Shown: positions 8,684 through 19,600 of the stretch, piece after piece
Layout of the letters: each line of letters begins with the position of its first letter
Numbering within the stretch: the stretch's first letter is position 1
Source: an uncultured Bacteroidota bacterium
Lineage (GTDB): Bacteria > Bacteroidota > Bacteroidia > Chitinophagales > Saprospiraceae
Assembly: GCA_903933805.1 (NCBI GenBank)
Contig: CAIZLM010000072.1
Location: 1 to 64,000 of the forward strand
Direction of reading: 5' to 3'
DNA length: 64,000 bases
The notes under the pieces: generated by a model
Seen by the model: the letters and a program-made list of their open reading frames with translations, nothing else
What the model was told of the DNA's origin: nothing
Database searches by the model: none
Position numbers and translations under genes: made by a program

Positions 8684-9175
8684 ATGAAGCACAACGAGCC
8701 ATTCAAAGTATCTGTCAACGGACAACACCACTTTGATCTCCACCCGACAGAAGCCCAAGAACTCGATATCGTACCAGACTCGGACGGTCGGTTTCATATA
8801 TTACACGACGGAAAATCGTACCAAGCTGAAATCGTAGAAATAGACCACACAGCAAGATTTATTGTTGCCAAGGTCAACGGAACACGGTTTTCCATCAGCA
8901 TCGCCGACCATTACGATCGATTGGTACTACAACTCGGCCTCAGCATGGGCGGCACCCAAAAAGCCAATATCGTGAAAGCTCCCATGCCCGGATTGGTGCT
9001 AAATCTGCTGGTGGAAGCAGGTCAATTGGTATCCAAAGGCGATCCCTTGCTCATTCTGGAAGCCATGAAAATGGAAAATGTACTCAAAGCAACCGGCGAT
9101 GGACGCGTGAAAAGTGTGCACGTACAAAAAAGCGCGGCTGTGGTGAAAGGGCAACTACTGCTTGAAATGGAGTAG
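8684..9175 (+). CDS. Biotin carboxyl carrier protein of an acyl-CoA carboxylase
   Basis: The 163-residue protein ends in a biotinyl domain with APMPGLVLNLLV and the attachment motif EAMKMEN, the biotinylated Lys being residue 129. The first 90 or so residues form the N-terminal domain common to stand-alone carriers of propionyl/acetyl-CoA carboxylases in Bacteroidota. It carries carboxybiotin between the biotin carboxylase and carboxyltransferase subunits, neither of which is in the window. It is 46 bases downstream of the SpoIIE phosphatase on the same strand. Its stop codon abuts, base to base, the stop of the convergent M20 hydrolase. Confidence 0.93.
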   Translation: MKHNEPFKVSVNGQHHFDLHPTEAQELDIVPDSDGRFHILHDGKSYQAEIVEIDHTARFIVAKVNGTRFSISIADHYDRLVLQLGLSMGGTQKANIVKAPMPGLVLNLLVEAGQLVSKGDPLLILEAMKMENVLKATGDGRVKSVHVQKSAAVVKGQLLLEME

Positions 9176-10363
9176 TTATTCTCCCAATTCTCGAATGGCC
9201 AGCCAACTCATCAATCCCACACCTGTTTCGAGTGCCGATTCATCAATGTCGAAGGTATCTGTGTGTATGGGCGATGTAATGCCGCGCGCAGGATTGCCGG
9301 TACCCAATCGGTAAAAACAGGCGGGCATCGCTTGTGAAAAATACGCAAAATCTTCGGCCGTCATGCGCATTGGCAAGTCAACAACCTTGTCTTTCCCCAG
9401 AAATTCAATGGCCCAGGTTTTAGCCCTCGCCGTCAATTCCTCGTGGTTGAACAACACCGGGTATCCTTTCATGACGTGAAATTCACAAGCGCCACCCATG
9501 CCTTTGGCGATACTTTCCGCTACTTTTTTCATCCTGCGGTGCGCCTCCTGACGCCAACTTTCATTCATGGTCCGGAATGTCCCCTCCAGTTTTACTTCAT
9601 TGGGTATAATATTGGTGGCCCCCCCCGTGCTATTTATTTTTCCAAACGTTAACACCGTTGGTATGCCGGGGTCGGCGTAACGACTCACAATTTGTTGCAG
9701 GGCGACCAGTATCTGGGCTGTCATCATCACAGGGTCAATACATTCCTGGGGCATGGCGCCATGGCCCCCGCGACCCTTGACCGTCATGTATATTTCATCG
9801 GTAGATGCCATATACACGCCTGACTTAAGTCCGATCATGCCTGCTCGGAGGGGAGGGTACACATGTTGGCCGAAAATACTCGCCGGTTTGGGGTGCTCCA
9901 GCACGCCTTGCTTGATCATAATACTCGCCCCACCGGGCAATTTCTCTTCTCCAGGCTGAAAAATACACTTGACAGTGCCCTCAAACTGGTTGCGCAGTTC
10001 GTGCAATACTTTGGCAGTACCCAACAGCGAGGCCGTATGGGCATCGTGGCCACAAGCGTGCATAACACCTTCTTTTTGAGACTTATACGAAACATCATTG
10101 GCTTCCTGGATGGGCAGCGCATCCATGTCTCCGCGTAGGGCGACGATGCGTTTTCGGGGATTTTTTCCTTTGATCAGGGCCACCACGCCGTGTTCGGCGA
10201 TACCATGTTGGTGTTCGATACCGAGCGCGGCCAGTTGCGCAGAGACGAACTGCCCGGTATTGATTTCTTGGAAGGAAAGCTCCGGGTTGGTGTGTAGGTG
10301 CCGGCGTATGGCCACCACTTCTTGGTGGTATTGATGGGCAAGTTGCTGGATTTTTTCTTTCAT
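9176..10363 (-). CDS. M20 family amidohydrolase
   Basis: A 395-residue zinc hydrolase of the M20D group (hippurate/IAA-amino acid hydrolase-like). Visible motifs are RRHLHTNPELSFQE, RGDMDALPIQE, MHACGHDAHTASLLG (metal ligands), QPGEEKLPGGASIMI, GRGGHGAMPQ in the dimerisation domain, and PMRMTAEDFAYF near the C-terminus. It probably deacylates N-acyl amino acids in the cytoplasm, as no signal peptide is seen. The ATG at 10363 is used; the longer frame runs into uvrC. It starts 13 bases after the uvrC stop, so both are probably one transcript. Confidence 0.93.
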   Translation of the reverse strand: MKEKIQQLAHQYHQEVVAIRRHLHTNPELSFQEINTGQFVSAQLAALGIEHQHGIAEHGVVALIKGKNPRKRIVALRGDMDALPIQEANDVSYKSQKEGVMHACGHDAHTASLLGTAKVLHELRNQFEGTVKCIFQPGEEKLPGGASIMIKQGVLEHPKPASIFGQHVYPPLRAGMIGLKSGVYMASTDEIYMTVKGRGGHGAMPQECIDPVMMTAQILVALQQIVSRYADPGIPTVLTFGKINSTGGATNIIPNEVKLEGTFRTMNESWRQEAHRRMKKVAESIAKGMGGACEFHVMKGYPVLFNHEELTARAKTWAIEFLGKDKVVDLPMRMTAEDFAYFSQAMPACFYRLGTGNPARGITSPIHTDTFDIDESALETGVGLMSWLAIRELGE

Positions 10364-10376
10364 GGTGGGATGGTGT

Positions 10377-12293
10377 TTATACTGGCTCGTCGTCAGACAG
10401 GTAGGCGTTATCGCTGTCGGTTGGCTCTGTTGGGGCAACTTCCGCCGCGAAATACGCAGCCAATTTACCGGCTGCTGCTTTTCCCACAAGGGTTTCTATG
10501 GCCAAGGGTGTTGCTTCACGCACACGCTTGAGCGAACCGAAGTGTGCCAGCAGTTTTTCTGCTGTTTTTGCGCCTATTCCGGGTATATCGGTGAGGGATG
10601 TTTTGATAAAATTACGGCTGCGCTGGTCGCGGTGGAATGTGATACCGAATCGGTGTGCCTCGTCACGGGCTTGTTGGATGAGTTTGAGCGATTCCGATTT
10701 TTTATTGATGTGGGCCGGAACAGAATCGTCAGGAAAGAAAATTTCTTCCAAGCGTTTGGCAATGCCCACCACGGTAATCTGTCCTTCCAGTCCCAATGCC
10801 CGGATACTCTTCATAGCGGCACTCAATTGCCCTTTACCGCCATCAATGATGACAAGTTGCGGTAATCCCGCTCCCTCTGCGAGCAATCGCTTGTAACGAC
10901 GGATCACAACCTCTTCCATGGAAGCAAAGTCATTGGGTCCCTCCACCGTTTTCACATTGAAATGGCGGTAATCGCGTTTGGACGGCTTGGCGTTTTTAAA
11001 AACCACACAACTTGAAACCGGGTTGGTGCCATGCAAATTTGAGTTGTCGAAGCACTCGATCCACAGCGGCGCGGCTTCCATGTGCAAGTCTGCCTGCAGG
11101 GTACGAAGAATACGCTCCGCACTGGTTTGTTTGCCTGTGGCGTTGATGGCCTGCTTCTTTTTTTGTAAGAGGTGGTACTGGACATTTTTCTCGGAGAGTT
11201 CGAGTAGTTTTTTTTTGTCGCCAATTTTTGGAACCGTGATGAGTATGGGTGTCTGCGGCGCAGGAGCTGCATCCGTGCGTCGAACGCCTTCCAACGGTTG
11301 AGCGGGGGGCAACACCACCTCAAAGGGCACTATAATTTCAGTAGTAATGTCTCCGAACCGTTCACGGAGGTGCTGAATAGCATATACCAGCAGCGTTTCG
11401 CGGTCTTCGTCGAGGTTTTTTGTGAGTGTCAGGGTGTACGTGTGGATAACGGCACCGTTGACCACTTTGAGGTAATTGACGAAAGCCTCCTTTTCATCGT
11501 CTGCAATGGAGAACACGTCAACATCACGGATGGCGGGATTGACCACCGTACTTTTCCCTTGATAGTCCTCAAAAAGCGCCAATTTTTCCTTCAACTGGTG
11601 CGCTTGTTCAAACTTCATCTCCTCGGCAGCGTGTTGCATTTCTGTTTTCAAGTGTGCCTTTACGGCCGAAAAATTTCCTTTCAGGATATTTTTAATCTGT
11701 TCAATTTTTCGGTTGTAGTCCTCTTCCGATTCATAGGCGATACAAGGTGCTGCGCAATTTTTTATGTGGTATTCGAGGCAAGGTTTGAATTTGTTTTTGG
11801 CAATATTTTCGGGAGAAAGGTGGAGTGTACAAGTCCGGAGTTGGAATAGTTTACGGATGAGTTCCGCAATTTGTTCTACGCGAAATTTTTGAAGGTAGGG
11901 TCCAAAATACGTAGATCCGTCTTTGATGGTTTTGCGGGTGAGAAATACCCTTGGGAATCGTTCGTACTTGATACAGATGTAAATGAGCGGCGACTTTTCA
12001 TCTTTCAGCATCACGTTGTAGCGTGGTTGATGCCTTTTGATCAAGGTGTTTTCCAGCAACAATGCATCGTGTTCCGTTTCTACAATGGTGAATTCGATGT
12101 GGTCTGCATTTCGGACCAGCACTTTTGTCTTGGCAAGTTGGTATTTTTTTTCGCCGAAATAGGACAAAAGGCGGTTGCGCAGGTTTTTGGCCTTGCCAAC
12201 ATAGAGGATAATACCCGCAGCATCCACAAATTTGTAGATACCCGGGTCGGTTGGGATGGTGGGAGAGAATACCTTGAAATGATCGTTGGTCAT
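10377..12293 (-). CDS. uvrC: UvrABC excinuclease subunit C
   Basis: A 638-residue nucleotide-excision-repair nuclease that makes the two cuts around a lesion bound by UvrAB. The GIY-YIG domain is at the N-terminus (DPGIYKFVDAAGIILYVGKA, residues about 17-36), with the Cys-rich hinge near SPENIAKNKFKPCLEYHIKN, a UVR motif around residues 205-240, the RNase H-like nuclease half (IECFDNSNLHGTNPVSSCVV and VIIDGGKGQLSAA), and a C-terminal helix-hairpin-helix (LTDIPGIGAKTAEKLLAHFG). The ATG at 12293 gives the normal N-terminus. It is upstream of and closely linked to the M20 hydrolase. Confidence 0.98.
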   Translation of the reverse strand: MTNDHFKVFSPTIPTDPGIYKFVDAAGIILYVGKAKNLRNRLLSYFGEKKYQLAKTKVLVRNADHIEFTIVETEHDALLLENTLIKRHQPRYNVMLKDEKSPLIYICIKYERFPRVFLTRKTIKDGSTYFGPYLQKFRVEQIAELIRKLFQLRTCTLHLSPENIAKNKFKPCLEYHIKNCAAPCIAYESEEDYNRKIEQIKNILKGNFSAVKAHLKTEMQHAAEEMKFEQAHQLKEKLALFEDYQGKSTVVNPAIRDVDVFSIADDEKEAFVNYLKVVNGAVIHTYTLTLTKNLDEDRETLLVYAIQHLRERFGDITTEIIVPFEVVLPPAQPLEGVRRTDAAPAPQTPILITVPKIGDKKKLLELSEKNVQYHLLQKKKQAINATGKQTSAERILRTLQADLHMEAAPLWIECFDNSNLHGTNPVSSCVVFKNAKPSKRDYRHFNVKTVEGPNDFASMEEVVIRRYKRLLAEGAGLPQLVIIDGGKGQLSAAMKSIRALGLEGQITVVGIAKRLEEIFFPDDSVPAHINKKSESLKLIQQARDEAHRFGITFHRDQRSRNFIKTSLTDIPGIGAKTAEKLLAHFGSLKRVREATPLAIETLVGKAAAGKLAAYFAAEVAPTEPTDSDNAYLSDDEPV

Positions 12294-12431
12294 GTTGTGG
12301 CGAAAATAGCGGGAAAAACCCTTACCGTGTCCGTGAAAAGCGAGACTTTGTGCCGCCTTACGCAAAACCCGTGTCGAACAATTAACCCGGCGCAATTGTT
12401 TGAGGAGTTATCTTTTTGATTTTTACTCAAA

Positions 12432-12508
12432 GTACCTGGTTAGATGATCGCGTCTGAAACAAAAAACGGGCCTTTTTGGGCCAAACAGCGCGCCAACCAA
12501 CCAACTAC
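12432..12508 (+). repeat. Two-armed hairpin element, short form (77 bp), copy 2
   Basis: Left arm GTACCTGGTTAGATGATCGC leads to GTCTGAAACAAAAAA. A short inner GC palindrome (GGGCCTTTTTGGGCC) follows, then the right arm CAAACAGCGCGCC ... CCAACTAC. Flanks TACTCAAA (12424-12431) and GAATCAAA (12509-12516) agree at 6 of 8 positions, perhaps a decayed target duplication. It lies between the divergent uvrC and desaturase genes. Confidence 0.8.
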
Positions 12509-12570
12509 GAATCAAAAAGTATTCCATCACCTTCCTCAATTCGGGGAAATAATTTGATCAAAATTTTCCA

Positions 12571-13620
12571 ATGGGCGACAAACTTCTTCCTTACGACCCT
12601 TCCATCTTGAACCAACTTCCGGCCATCGTCAAAGCGTATCAGCTACCGGACACCCGAAAAGCAATGGTGCAAATGCTGACCTCCTTTGGCCCTTTTGTGG
12701 CCATTTGGATTGCTATGTATTTGCTGTTAGACGTTTCTTTCTGGCTTGTATTACCGCTTGCCGCGCTGAACGCCTTCTTTTTGGTGCGTATTTTCATCAT
12801 TCAGCACGACTGTGGCCACCAATCGTTTACCCCTTTTAGAAAAACCAATGATATCATTGGTCAAGTATGTAGTTTTATGAGCTTTATCCCCTATCGCTAT
12901 TGGGCAAAAAGCCATAATTTTCACCACGGGCACAATGGTATTCTGTGGGAACACCGGGACATCGGCGACATCGAATTGTTGACGGTCAACGAGTTCAAGG
13001 TTCTGTCGAAGTGGGAAAAGATCAAATATGCTTTTTTCCGCAGCGCGCCAATTCTTTTCATCATCGGTCCGATCTGGTACATTTTTGTGAACAACCGTTT
13101 GCCTTTGATTCGCTTGAAAGGCTGGGAACACGCACACCGCTCCTTGCTGATGAACAACATCATGTTGGTGTTGGTACACGCTGGATTGGTATGGGCCCTC
13201 GGTTTTAAGGCACTACTGCTGGTTCACTTGCCCATCATTGTCCTTTTTGGTATCATTGCCATCTGGTTTTTTTATGTTCAACACCAGCATGAAACGGCCT
13301 ATAAGCAGTGGAAAGACAAATGGGACTACATTCGCGCTGCCGTACAGGGTAGCACCTACTACAAGTTGCCCCGTCTTTTTCACTGGCTAACCGGTAATAT
13401 TGGCTACCACCACATCCACCACCTCAATCCGCTGGTACCGAATTATCAGCTGGCGCGCTGCCACCATGAGAATCCGATTATGGACAAAGTGGCCAACAGC
13501 ATCACGTTTATCGAGAGCCTGAAATGTGTGGTCAACAAACTTTGGGATGAAGAACAGCAGCGTATGATCTCATTTCGGGAATACATGCGGCGCTACGGAC
13601 AGAAAAAGCAGTCCACATAA
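12571..13620 (+). CDS. Membrane fatty acid desaturase
   Basis: A 349-residue diiron desaturase of the omega-3/delta-12 type. The three histidine boxes are visible: HDCGH at 79-83, HNFHHGH at 115-121 and HHIHH at 280-284. Hydrophobic segments around residues 38-75 and 160-230 form the usual membrane hairpins. It would introduce a double bond into membrane fatty acids using ferredoxin or cytochrome b5-type electrons. It is monocistronic; the stop is followed after three bases by a one-armed hairpin element and then by a terminator. Confidence 0.95.
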   Translation: MGDKLLPYDPSILNQLPAIVKAYQLPDTRKAMVQMLTSFGPFVAIWIAMYLLLDVSFWLVLPLAALNAFFLVRIFIIQHDCGHQSFTPFRKTNDIIGQVCSFMSFIPYRYWAKSHNFHHGHNGILWEHRDIGDIELLTVNEFKVLSKWEKIKYAFFRSAPILFIIGPIWYIFVNNRLPLIRLKGWEHAHRSLLMNNIMLVLVHAGLVWALGFKALLLVHLPIIVLFGIIAIWFFYVQHQHETAYKQWKDKWDYIRAAVQGSTYYKLPRLFHWLTGNIGYHHIHHLNPLVPNYQLARCHHENPIMDKVANSITFIESLKCVVNKLWDEEQQRMISFREYMRRYGQKKQST

Positions 13621-13623
13621 TTT

Positions 13624-13651
13624 GCAACTGGTTCGGTGGTACGCTGTCTGG
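13624..13651 (-). repeat. One-armed remnant of the hairpin element, copy 3
   Basis: GCAACTGGTTCGGTGG followed by TACGCTGTCTGG is the 'CACGCTGTCTGG' type arm. No second arm is found before the terminator at 13695. It starts three bases after the desaturase stop codon. Confidence 0.65.
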
Positions 13652-13694
13652 TATTACGAGGCAACAACAAACATTTTTAGTGAAATTACCCATA

Positions 13695-13734
13695 AAAATG
13701 GGGCAGCGAGGATACAACCTTGCTGCCCCATTTT
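13695..13734. terminator. Bidirectional intrinsic terminator between desaturase and parE
   Basis: A 13-bp perfect stem, AAAATGGGGCAGC at 13695-13707 and its complement at 13722-13734, with a 14-base interior that pairs partly (AGG/CCT). It has A-rich and T-rich sides, so it can end transcription from both the desaturase and the convergent parE. A hairpin element is inserted immediately at its right end. Confidence 0.85.
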
Positions 13735-13813
13735 GTAACTGGTTAGATGGCACGCTGTCTGGCCCAAAAATGACCACTTTTTTGTCTCAGACGTGACCAC
13801 GCTAACCAGTTAC
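13735..13813 (-). mobile_element. Two-armed hairpin element, short form (79 bp), copy 4, with exact 8-bp target duplication
   Basis: It runs from GTAACTGGTTAGATGG to CTAACCAGTTAC and is inverted relative to most copies: the GCACGCTGTCTGGCC arm comes first and the GTCTCAGACGTGACC arm last. CCCATTTT stands on both sides (13727-13734 and 13814-13821). The left duplicate is the T-run of the terminator stem, so the element landed in the terminator tail and duplicated it. Confidence 0.85.
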
Positions 13814-13845
13814 CCCATTTTTTACCAGGCCCACCAATCATCAAG

Positions 13846-15753
13846 CTACAATACACCCTCCATTTCTGCCGCCGGAACCGGTTCAATCTGCGCTTCTTCT
13901 TCTGGCGTATCAATGATATCCAGTTCAATTCGCAGGTTTTCGATGATAAACTCCTGGCGTTCAGGGGTATTTTTGCCCATATAATAATTGAGTACGTGGT
14001 CGAGGTTGGTATCTTCGGGGAGGATCACCGGGTCTAGGCGGATGTGTTCACCGATGAAGGCGCCAAATTCACTGGGACTTATTTCCCCCAAACCTTTGAA
14101 TCGGGTAATTTCAGGTTTGCCCCGCAGTTTGTTGATGGCTTGTTGCTTTTCGGTTTGGGAATAGCAATAAAAAGTCTGTTGTTTGTCGCGGACACGAAAC
14201 AGGGGCGTATCGAGAATATAAAGGTGCCCGTTGCGCACCAGGTCGGGAAAAAATTGCAAGAAAAACGTCAGCATCAGCAGTCGAATGTGCATGCCATCCA
14301 CATCTGCATCGGTGGCAATCACGACGCGGTTGTAACGGAGGTCGTCCAGCGAGTCTTCGATGTTGAGCGCATGTTGAAGGAGGTTGAACTCCTCATTTTG
14401 GTACACAATTTTTTTGGTGAGGCCGTAGCAGTTGAGGGGTTTTCCACGCAGTGAAAATACCGCTTGACTGTCTACATTGCGTGCTTTGGTGATGGATCCG
14501 CTGGCAGAGTCCCCTTCCGTGATAAAAACGGTAGATGCCAGCTTGACTTCTTCTACTCCTTTTTCGTTGAGGTGATAGCGGCAATCACGGAGTTTTTTGT
14601 TGTGAACATTGGCGGCTTTAGCGCGTTGATTGGCTGTTTTTTTGATGTCCGCCAAGTCTTTTCTTTCACGTTCACTTTGAAGAATACGCGATTGGAGTGC
14701 TTTGGTGGTATCTGGGTTTTTGTGCAGATAATCATCCAGGGCCTTTCCGAGAAATTCTGTCATAAAAGTACGCACAGCAGGCCCATCCGGTCCCATGCGC
14801 TCTGATCCGAGGCGGGTTTTGGTTTGACTTTCAAAAACCGGTTCTTCCACCCGCACGCTGACGGCGGCGATGATACTCTCTCGGATATCTTTGGCGTCGT
14901 ATTCTTTTTTAAAGTGGCCGCGAATCACCTTGACCAACGCCTCTCGGAACGCTACCAGGTGGGTACCGCCTTGGGTGGTATTCTGCCCATTTACAAAAGA
15001 ATAGTACTGTTCGCCGTAGTGATTTCCGTGGGTAATGGCCACCTCAATGTCTTCCCCTCGCAGGTGGATAATGGGGTAGCGGGTTTCTTCTGAGCCCGTT
15101 TTTTTCACCAACAAATCGAGCAAGCCATTTTTAGAGACAAATGTTTTGCCGTTAAAATTGATGCGCAAACCTGCGTTGAGGTAAGCATAGTTCCAAAGCT
15201 GCTGCTCAACATACTCCGGCAGCCAGCGAAAGTTGCGAAAAAGACCGTTGTCGGGTTTAAAAGAGATCAGCGTGCCGTTCTCTTCTTTGCTTTGCTCCAA
15301 CTTGCCTTCATTTTTTAGAATTCCAAAGTTGAACTCGGCTGATTTCGACTGTCCCTCGCGAAATGCCGTAACCTTGAAATATTCGGAAAGTGCATTGACC
15401 GCTTTGGTACCCACTCCATTGAGGCCCACCGATTTTTTAAAAGCTTTGCTGTCGTATTTGGCGCCGGTGTTGATCTTCGACACCACATCCACCACTTTGC
15501 CAAGCGGTATCCCGCGCCCAAAGTCGCGCACGGTCACGCCAGCATCGTTGATCGCGATGTCTATATTTTTTCCATAGCCCATGGCAAACTCGTCTATGCA
15601 GTTGTCGAGGACTTCTTTCACCAAGACATATATTCCATCATCGGGAGAGGAGCCATCGCCAAGTTTGCCAATGTACATGCCCGGGCGCAGGCGAATGTGT
15701 TCGCGCCAGTCGAGGGTTTTTACCTCATCTTCGGTATATCTAATTTCTTGCAT
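13846..15753 (-). CDS. parE: Type IIA DNA topoisomerase subunit B (topoisomerase IV, ParE)
   Basis: A 635-residue ATPase subunit. The GHKL ATPase domain shows [27 protein letters not shown] and [14 protein letters not shown]. The transducer domain is next, and the TOPRIM domain carries EGDSASGSI and [12 protein letters not shown]. The length, without the gyrase-specific insert, fits ParE rather than GyrB. It decatenates sister chromosomes together with ParC. In this lineage parC often follows directly; here the next gene downstream is a convergent desaturase and no A subunit is in the window. The ATG at 15753 gives the expected N-terminus. Confidence 0.93.
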   Translation of the reverse strand: MQEIRYTEDEVKTLDWREHIRLRPGMYIGKLGDGSSPDDGIYVLVKEVLDNCIDEFAMGYGKNIDIAINDAGVTVRDFGRGIPLGKVVDVVSKINTGAKYDSKAFKKSVGLNGVGTKAVNALSEYFKVTAFREGQSKSAEFNFGILKNEGKLEQSKEENGTLISFKPDNGLFRNFRWLPEYVEQQLWNYAYLNAGLRINFNGKTFVSKNGLLDLLVKKTGSEETRYPIIHLRGEDIEVAITHGNHYGEQYYSFVNGQNTTQGGTHLVAFREALVKVIRGHFKKEYDAKDIRESIIAAVSVRVEEPVFESQTKTRLGSERMGPDGPAVRTFMTEFLGKALDDYLHKNPDTTKALQSRILQSERERKDLADIKKTANQRAKAANVHNKKLRDCRYHLNEKGVEEVKLASTVFITEGDSASGSITKARNVDSQAVFSLRGKPLNCYGLTKKIVYQNEEFNLLQHALNIEDSLDDLRYNRVVIATDADVDGMHIRLLMLTFFLQFFPDLVRNGHLYILDTPLFRVRDKQQTFYCYSQTEKQQAINKLRGKPEITRFKGLGEISPSEFGAFIGEHIRLDPVILPEDTNLDHVLNYYMGKNTPERQEFIIENLRIELDIIDTPEEEAQIEPVPAAEMEGVL

Positions 15754-15930
15754 CTCAGGTTGCTGTTTTTGTGCTCGTTCTTACCGTTGGAACGGGCGTA
15801 AAGGTCGTAGGAAAGCAGGGGTCACATTCACGCAAAGTACGGGAAAATTGGGTGTTTGGGAAGGGCCCTCTGAACACGGCACAAATATAAACAAATAATT
15901 ACTATTAAAACAAAATGTTTTTAACGGGGA

Positions 15931-16431
15931 TCAAATGAGGAAAACGGCCATTTGTTCGACTGCCTGAATCTGCACGTCGATATTATCGCGCATGGTGGTG
16001 GCAAGGGAGAGGCCGACATAATCGGCTTTTACTGGAAAAGATTTATGCTTTCTGTCCACGAGCACCGCTACCTCCACTTTTTTCGGCATGGCTTTGAGCA
16101 GGGGTTGTACAGCGTAAAAAATAGTGCGACCGGTATTGGCAACATCATCGACGATGATCACAGGTTTGTCGCGCACCACTTCAACAGGCAAGTCAATTGT
16201 TGGATCGTACTCAACGGGATTGGCGGGGTTGAGTCGGATACTTGTCAGTAAAATGGTGGTTGATTTGGGGACGATGGGCCGTAATTCAGCCAACAGAAGC
16301 TGCGCGAATCCCAAACCGTTGTTGTTCAATCCGGCGAGGATAATGGCTGGTTCTCCAAAATTATGCTCCAAAATTTCGATGGCAATGCGCTTGATTTTTT
16401 GGCGAATCTGTCGGTCGTTGAGAATTTGCAT
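15931..16431 (-). CDS. PyrR-like phosphoribosyltransferase
   Basis: The 166-residue protein has the type I PRTase fold with the PRPP loop VIIVDDVANTGRTIF at about residues 91-105 and the family end GLSLATTMRDNIDVQ. It resembles PyrR/uracil or hypoxanthine phosphoribosyltransferases, so it either salvages a base to its nucleotide or regulates pyrimidine genes. A choice cannot be made from sequence. No pyrimidine gene is adjacent. It is transcribed alone, divergent from the haloperoxidase-like gene. Confidence 0.85.
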   Translation of the reverse strand: MQILNDRQIRQKIKRIAIEILEHNFGEPAIILAGLNNNGLGFAQLLLAELRPIVPKSTTILLTSIRLNPANPVEYDPTIDLPVEVVRDKPVIIVDDVANTGRTIFYAVQPLLKAMPKKVEVAVLVDRKHKSFPVKADYVGLSLATTMRDNIDVQIQAVEQMAVFLI

Positions 16432-16607
16432 GGTTCAAATAGATGAAGCTACGGAACGTGGTTGGGTACTATTTGCTGCAAAAGTCCACTTCTTGTTGCA
16501 TTTAATGTGGTTTATTTTGAATTTTAACCCTGTGTTAAGCGAATTGTTTATTGAGAACTTCACCTTTGCGTCTGATCTATTTCATTTTATTGGTAAAATT
16601 CGTTGAA

Positions 16608-19600
16608 ATGCACAAAACAATACTTCGACTACTCGTGCTTATACTGTTCACAACAGTAAGTTTTTTGCAGTCGGCCAACGCCCAGCAATCTGTTGCTAGG
16701 CGTTGGAATGAACTACTGTTACAAGCCATTCGAGAAGATTTTGCCCGACCTCCCATTCAGGCCCGTAACCTTTTTCACACTTCGATGGCGATGTACGATG
16801 CATGGACTGTTTACGACACCACCGCTGAGACGCTTTTATTGGGAAAAACATACGGTGGGTATTATTGTCCGTTTGAGGGTATTTCGGCGCCTGCCGATGT
16901 GGAGGCTGCCCGACGGGAAACGATCAGTTATGCAGTGTATCGGATACTTTACCGCCGTTTTCTGTATTCTCCCAATGCTTTTTCCAGTATATCCCGATTC
17001 AGCAGCTATATGTCAGAACTGGGCTACGACCCCAATTTTGTTTCCATCGATTACGGGTCAGGATCGCCGGCAGCCTTGGGCAACTACATTGGGTACTGTG
17101 TTCTGTCATTCGGTCAATCTGACGGATCCAATGAGCAGGGCAACTACGCCAACACCACTTACACACCGGTGAATCCACCCCTGGACATGGCCTCCTCCGG
17201 CAATCATACCATGGTGGACCCCAACCACTGGCAACCCCTAAACTTGCCAGGCGCCATAGATCAAAACGGCAATCCTGTACCGTCTATTCAAAGATTTCAA
17301 AGCCCGGAATGGGGGCGCGTGGTGCCCTTTGCCATGACGCCCTCCGACAAAGACACCTTTCAGCGCAACGGCGTTAACTGGTACGTGTACCACGACCCGG
17401 GACCACCGCCCATGTTGGATACGACAGCCAATGGCGATGCTTCCGAAACATTCAAATGGAACAATGCTTTGGTGGTGGCTTGGAACGCCCAACTCGATCC
17501 AACCGACAGTGTGCTCTGGGATATTTCTCCGCGCGGAATCGGCAACAACCAAATGCCTTTCCCCCAAACACTCGCCGAATACCAAGCGTTCTATGATTTT
17601 AACAACGGTGGCATGACGGGAGCAAACGGACATGCCCTCAACCCAAAAACAGGACAGCCATACGCAGCACAGGTGGTGCCCAGGGGCGACTACACCCGTG
17701 TTCTGGCGCAGTTTTGGGCCGATGGACCCAACTCAGAAACACCTCCGGGACACTGGTTTGCTATTTTTAACACCGTCATGGACCATCCAGACTTCGTGCG
17801 AAAATTCAATGGGAAAGGCGGCGTGCTGCCCCGCTTGGAATACGATGTAAAAGCTTATTTGGTATTGGGTGGCGCTGTCCACGATGCTGCCATTGCCGCT
17901 TGGGGCATAAAAGGCTGGTACGACAACGGTCGCCCCATTACCAACCTCCGCTACATGGCCGACAAGGGGCAAAGCAGCGACCCAGATCTACCCCATTACC
18001 ACCCTGCCGGTGTACCAATCGTACCCGGCGTTATTGAGCTGGTCCAAGCGGGTGATCCACTGGCTGGCGCAATTGGTGAAAATATTGGAAAAATAAAGTT
18101 CTACACTTGGCGCGGCCCTTCGTACATCAACGACCCAACGACAGATATCGCTGGAGTGGGCTGGATATTGGCTGAAAACTGGTGGCCCTTTCAGCGAAAA
18201 ACATTTGTAACCCCCCCATTTGGCGGTTATATTTCAGGTCACTCCACCTATTCCCGTTCAGCGGCAGAAGCCCTGACGCTCCTCACCGGAGATGCCTATT
18301 TCCCTGGAGGAATGAGCGAATTTCACGTGGCCGCCAACAGCGGCTTTTTGGGCTTGGAAAAAGGACCAAGCGTGGACGTAACCCTTCAGTGGGCTACCTA
18401 CCGAGATGCCTCCGACCAAACAAGCCTGTCACGTATTTGGGGCAGCATCCACCCCCCCGTTGACGACATCCCAGGAAGGATTGTCGGCGCACAATGCGGC
18501 ATTGGATCATACAACGCTGCAAAAGCACTGTTTTACAACGATGTGGACGGCGATGGTTTCTTCAGTTTTGAGGATTGTGACGACGCAAACCCCGCCATCT
18601 TCCCGGGCGCAACTGAAATGTGCGACGGCATTGACAACGACTGCGATGGACTCATAGACAACCACCTCATCACCACGACCTATTACGTTGATGCAGATGG
18701 CGATGGGTTTGGGGCTGATTTGGGGGTCATAGACACCTGTCTTGTCGCTGCCCCCGCAGGTTATGTTACCAACAATTTTGATTGCGACGACCAGAACCCG
18801 GCCATTTATCCCAATGCAACTGAAATTTGTGATGGCATCGACAACGACTGCAACAGCTTGGCAGACGATGGTTTAACCTTCTTTACCCATTACACCGATG
18901 GTGATGGCGATGGTTTTGGTGATGCCACTGCGCCCATTTCAACCTGTATCAACCAAGCTCCGGTCGGTTATGTGGACAATGGCCTTGACTGCGACGATGG
19001 CAACCCAGACATCAATCCGGGAGCAGCGGAAATGTGCGATGGGATCGACAACAATTGCAACGGCATGGCCGATGAAAACCTCGAGATCTTCACGTATTAC
19101 CGCGATCAAGACGGCGACCAATTTGGCGGACAGGATCTACTGATCACCTCTTGCCAAACCGGGATACCGGCAGGTTATGCCGGTAACAATGCCGACTGCG
19201 ACGACACGAATCCCGAAATATTTCCCGGTGCGCCTGAATTGTGCGACGACCTCGACAACAACTGCGATGGCGCCATTGACGAAAATTTGACCATTTATGC
19301 CTACTACACAGATGGCGATGGCGATGGGTATGGTAACCCGGCCAAAGGCTTTACCTCCTGCCTGTTCCCGGCACCCATCAGTTTTGTGGACAATGGGCTT
19401 GACTGCAACGACGATGACCCGGAAATACACCCAGGCGTAGCCGAGGTGGCAGGAGATGGCGTGGACAACAATTGTGATGGACTGGTGGATATATCAGCCA
19501 CCCGCAATCCGATGTCGGTGGCCAGGGTATTCCCCAATCCTGTTCAGGATATCCTGCGCATCGAAGCCGATGTGGAGGGTGTCCTGCACTATGAGGTTGT

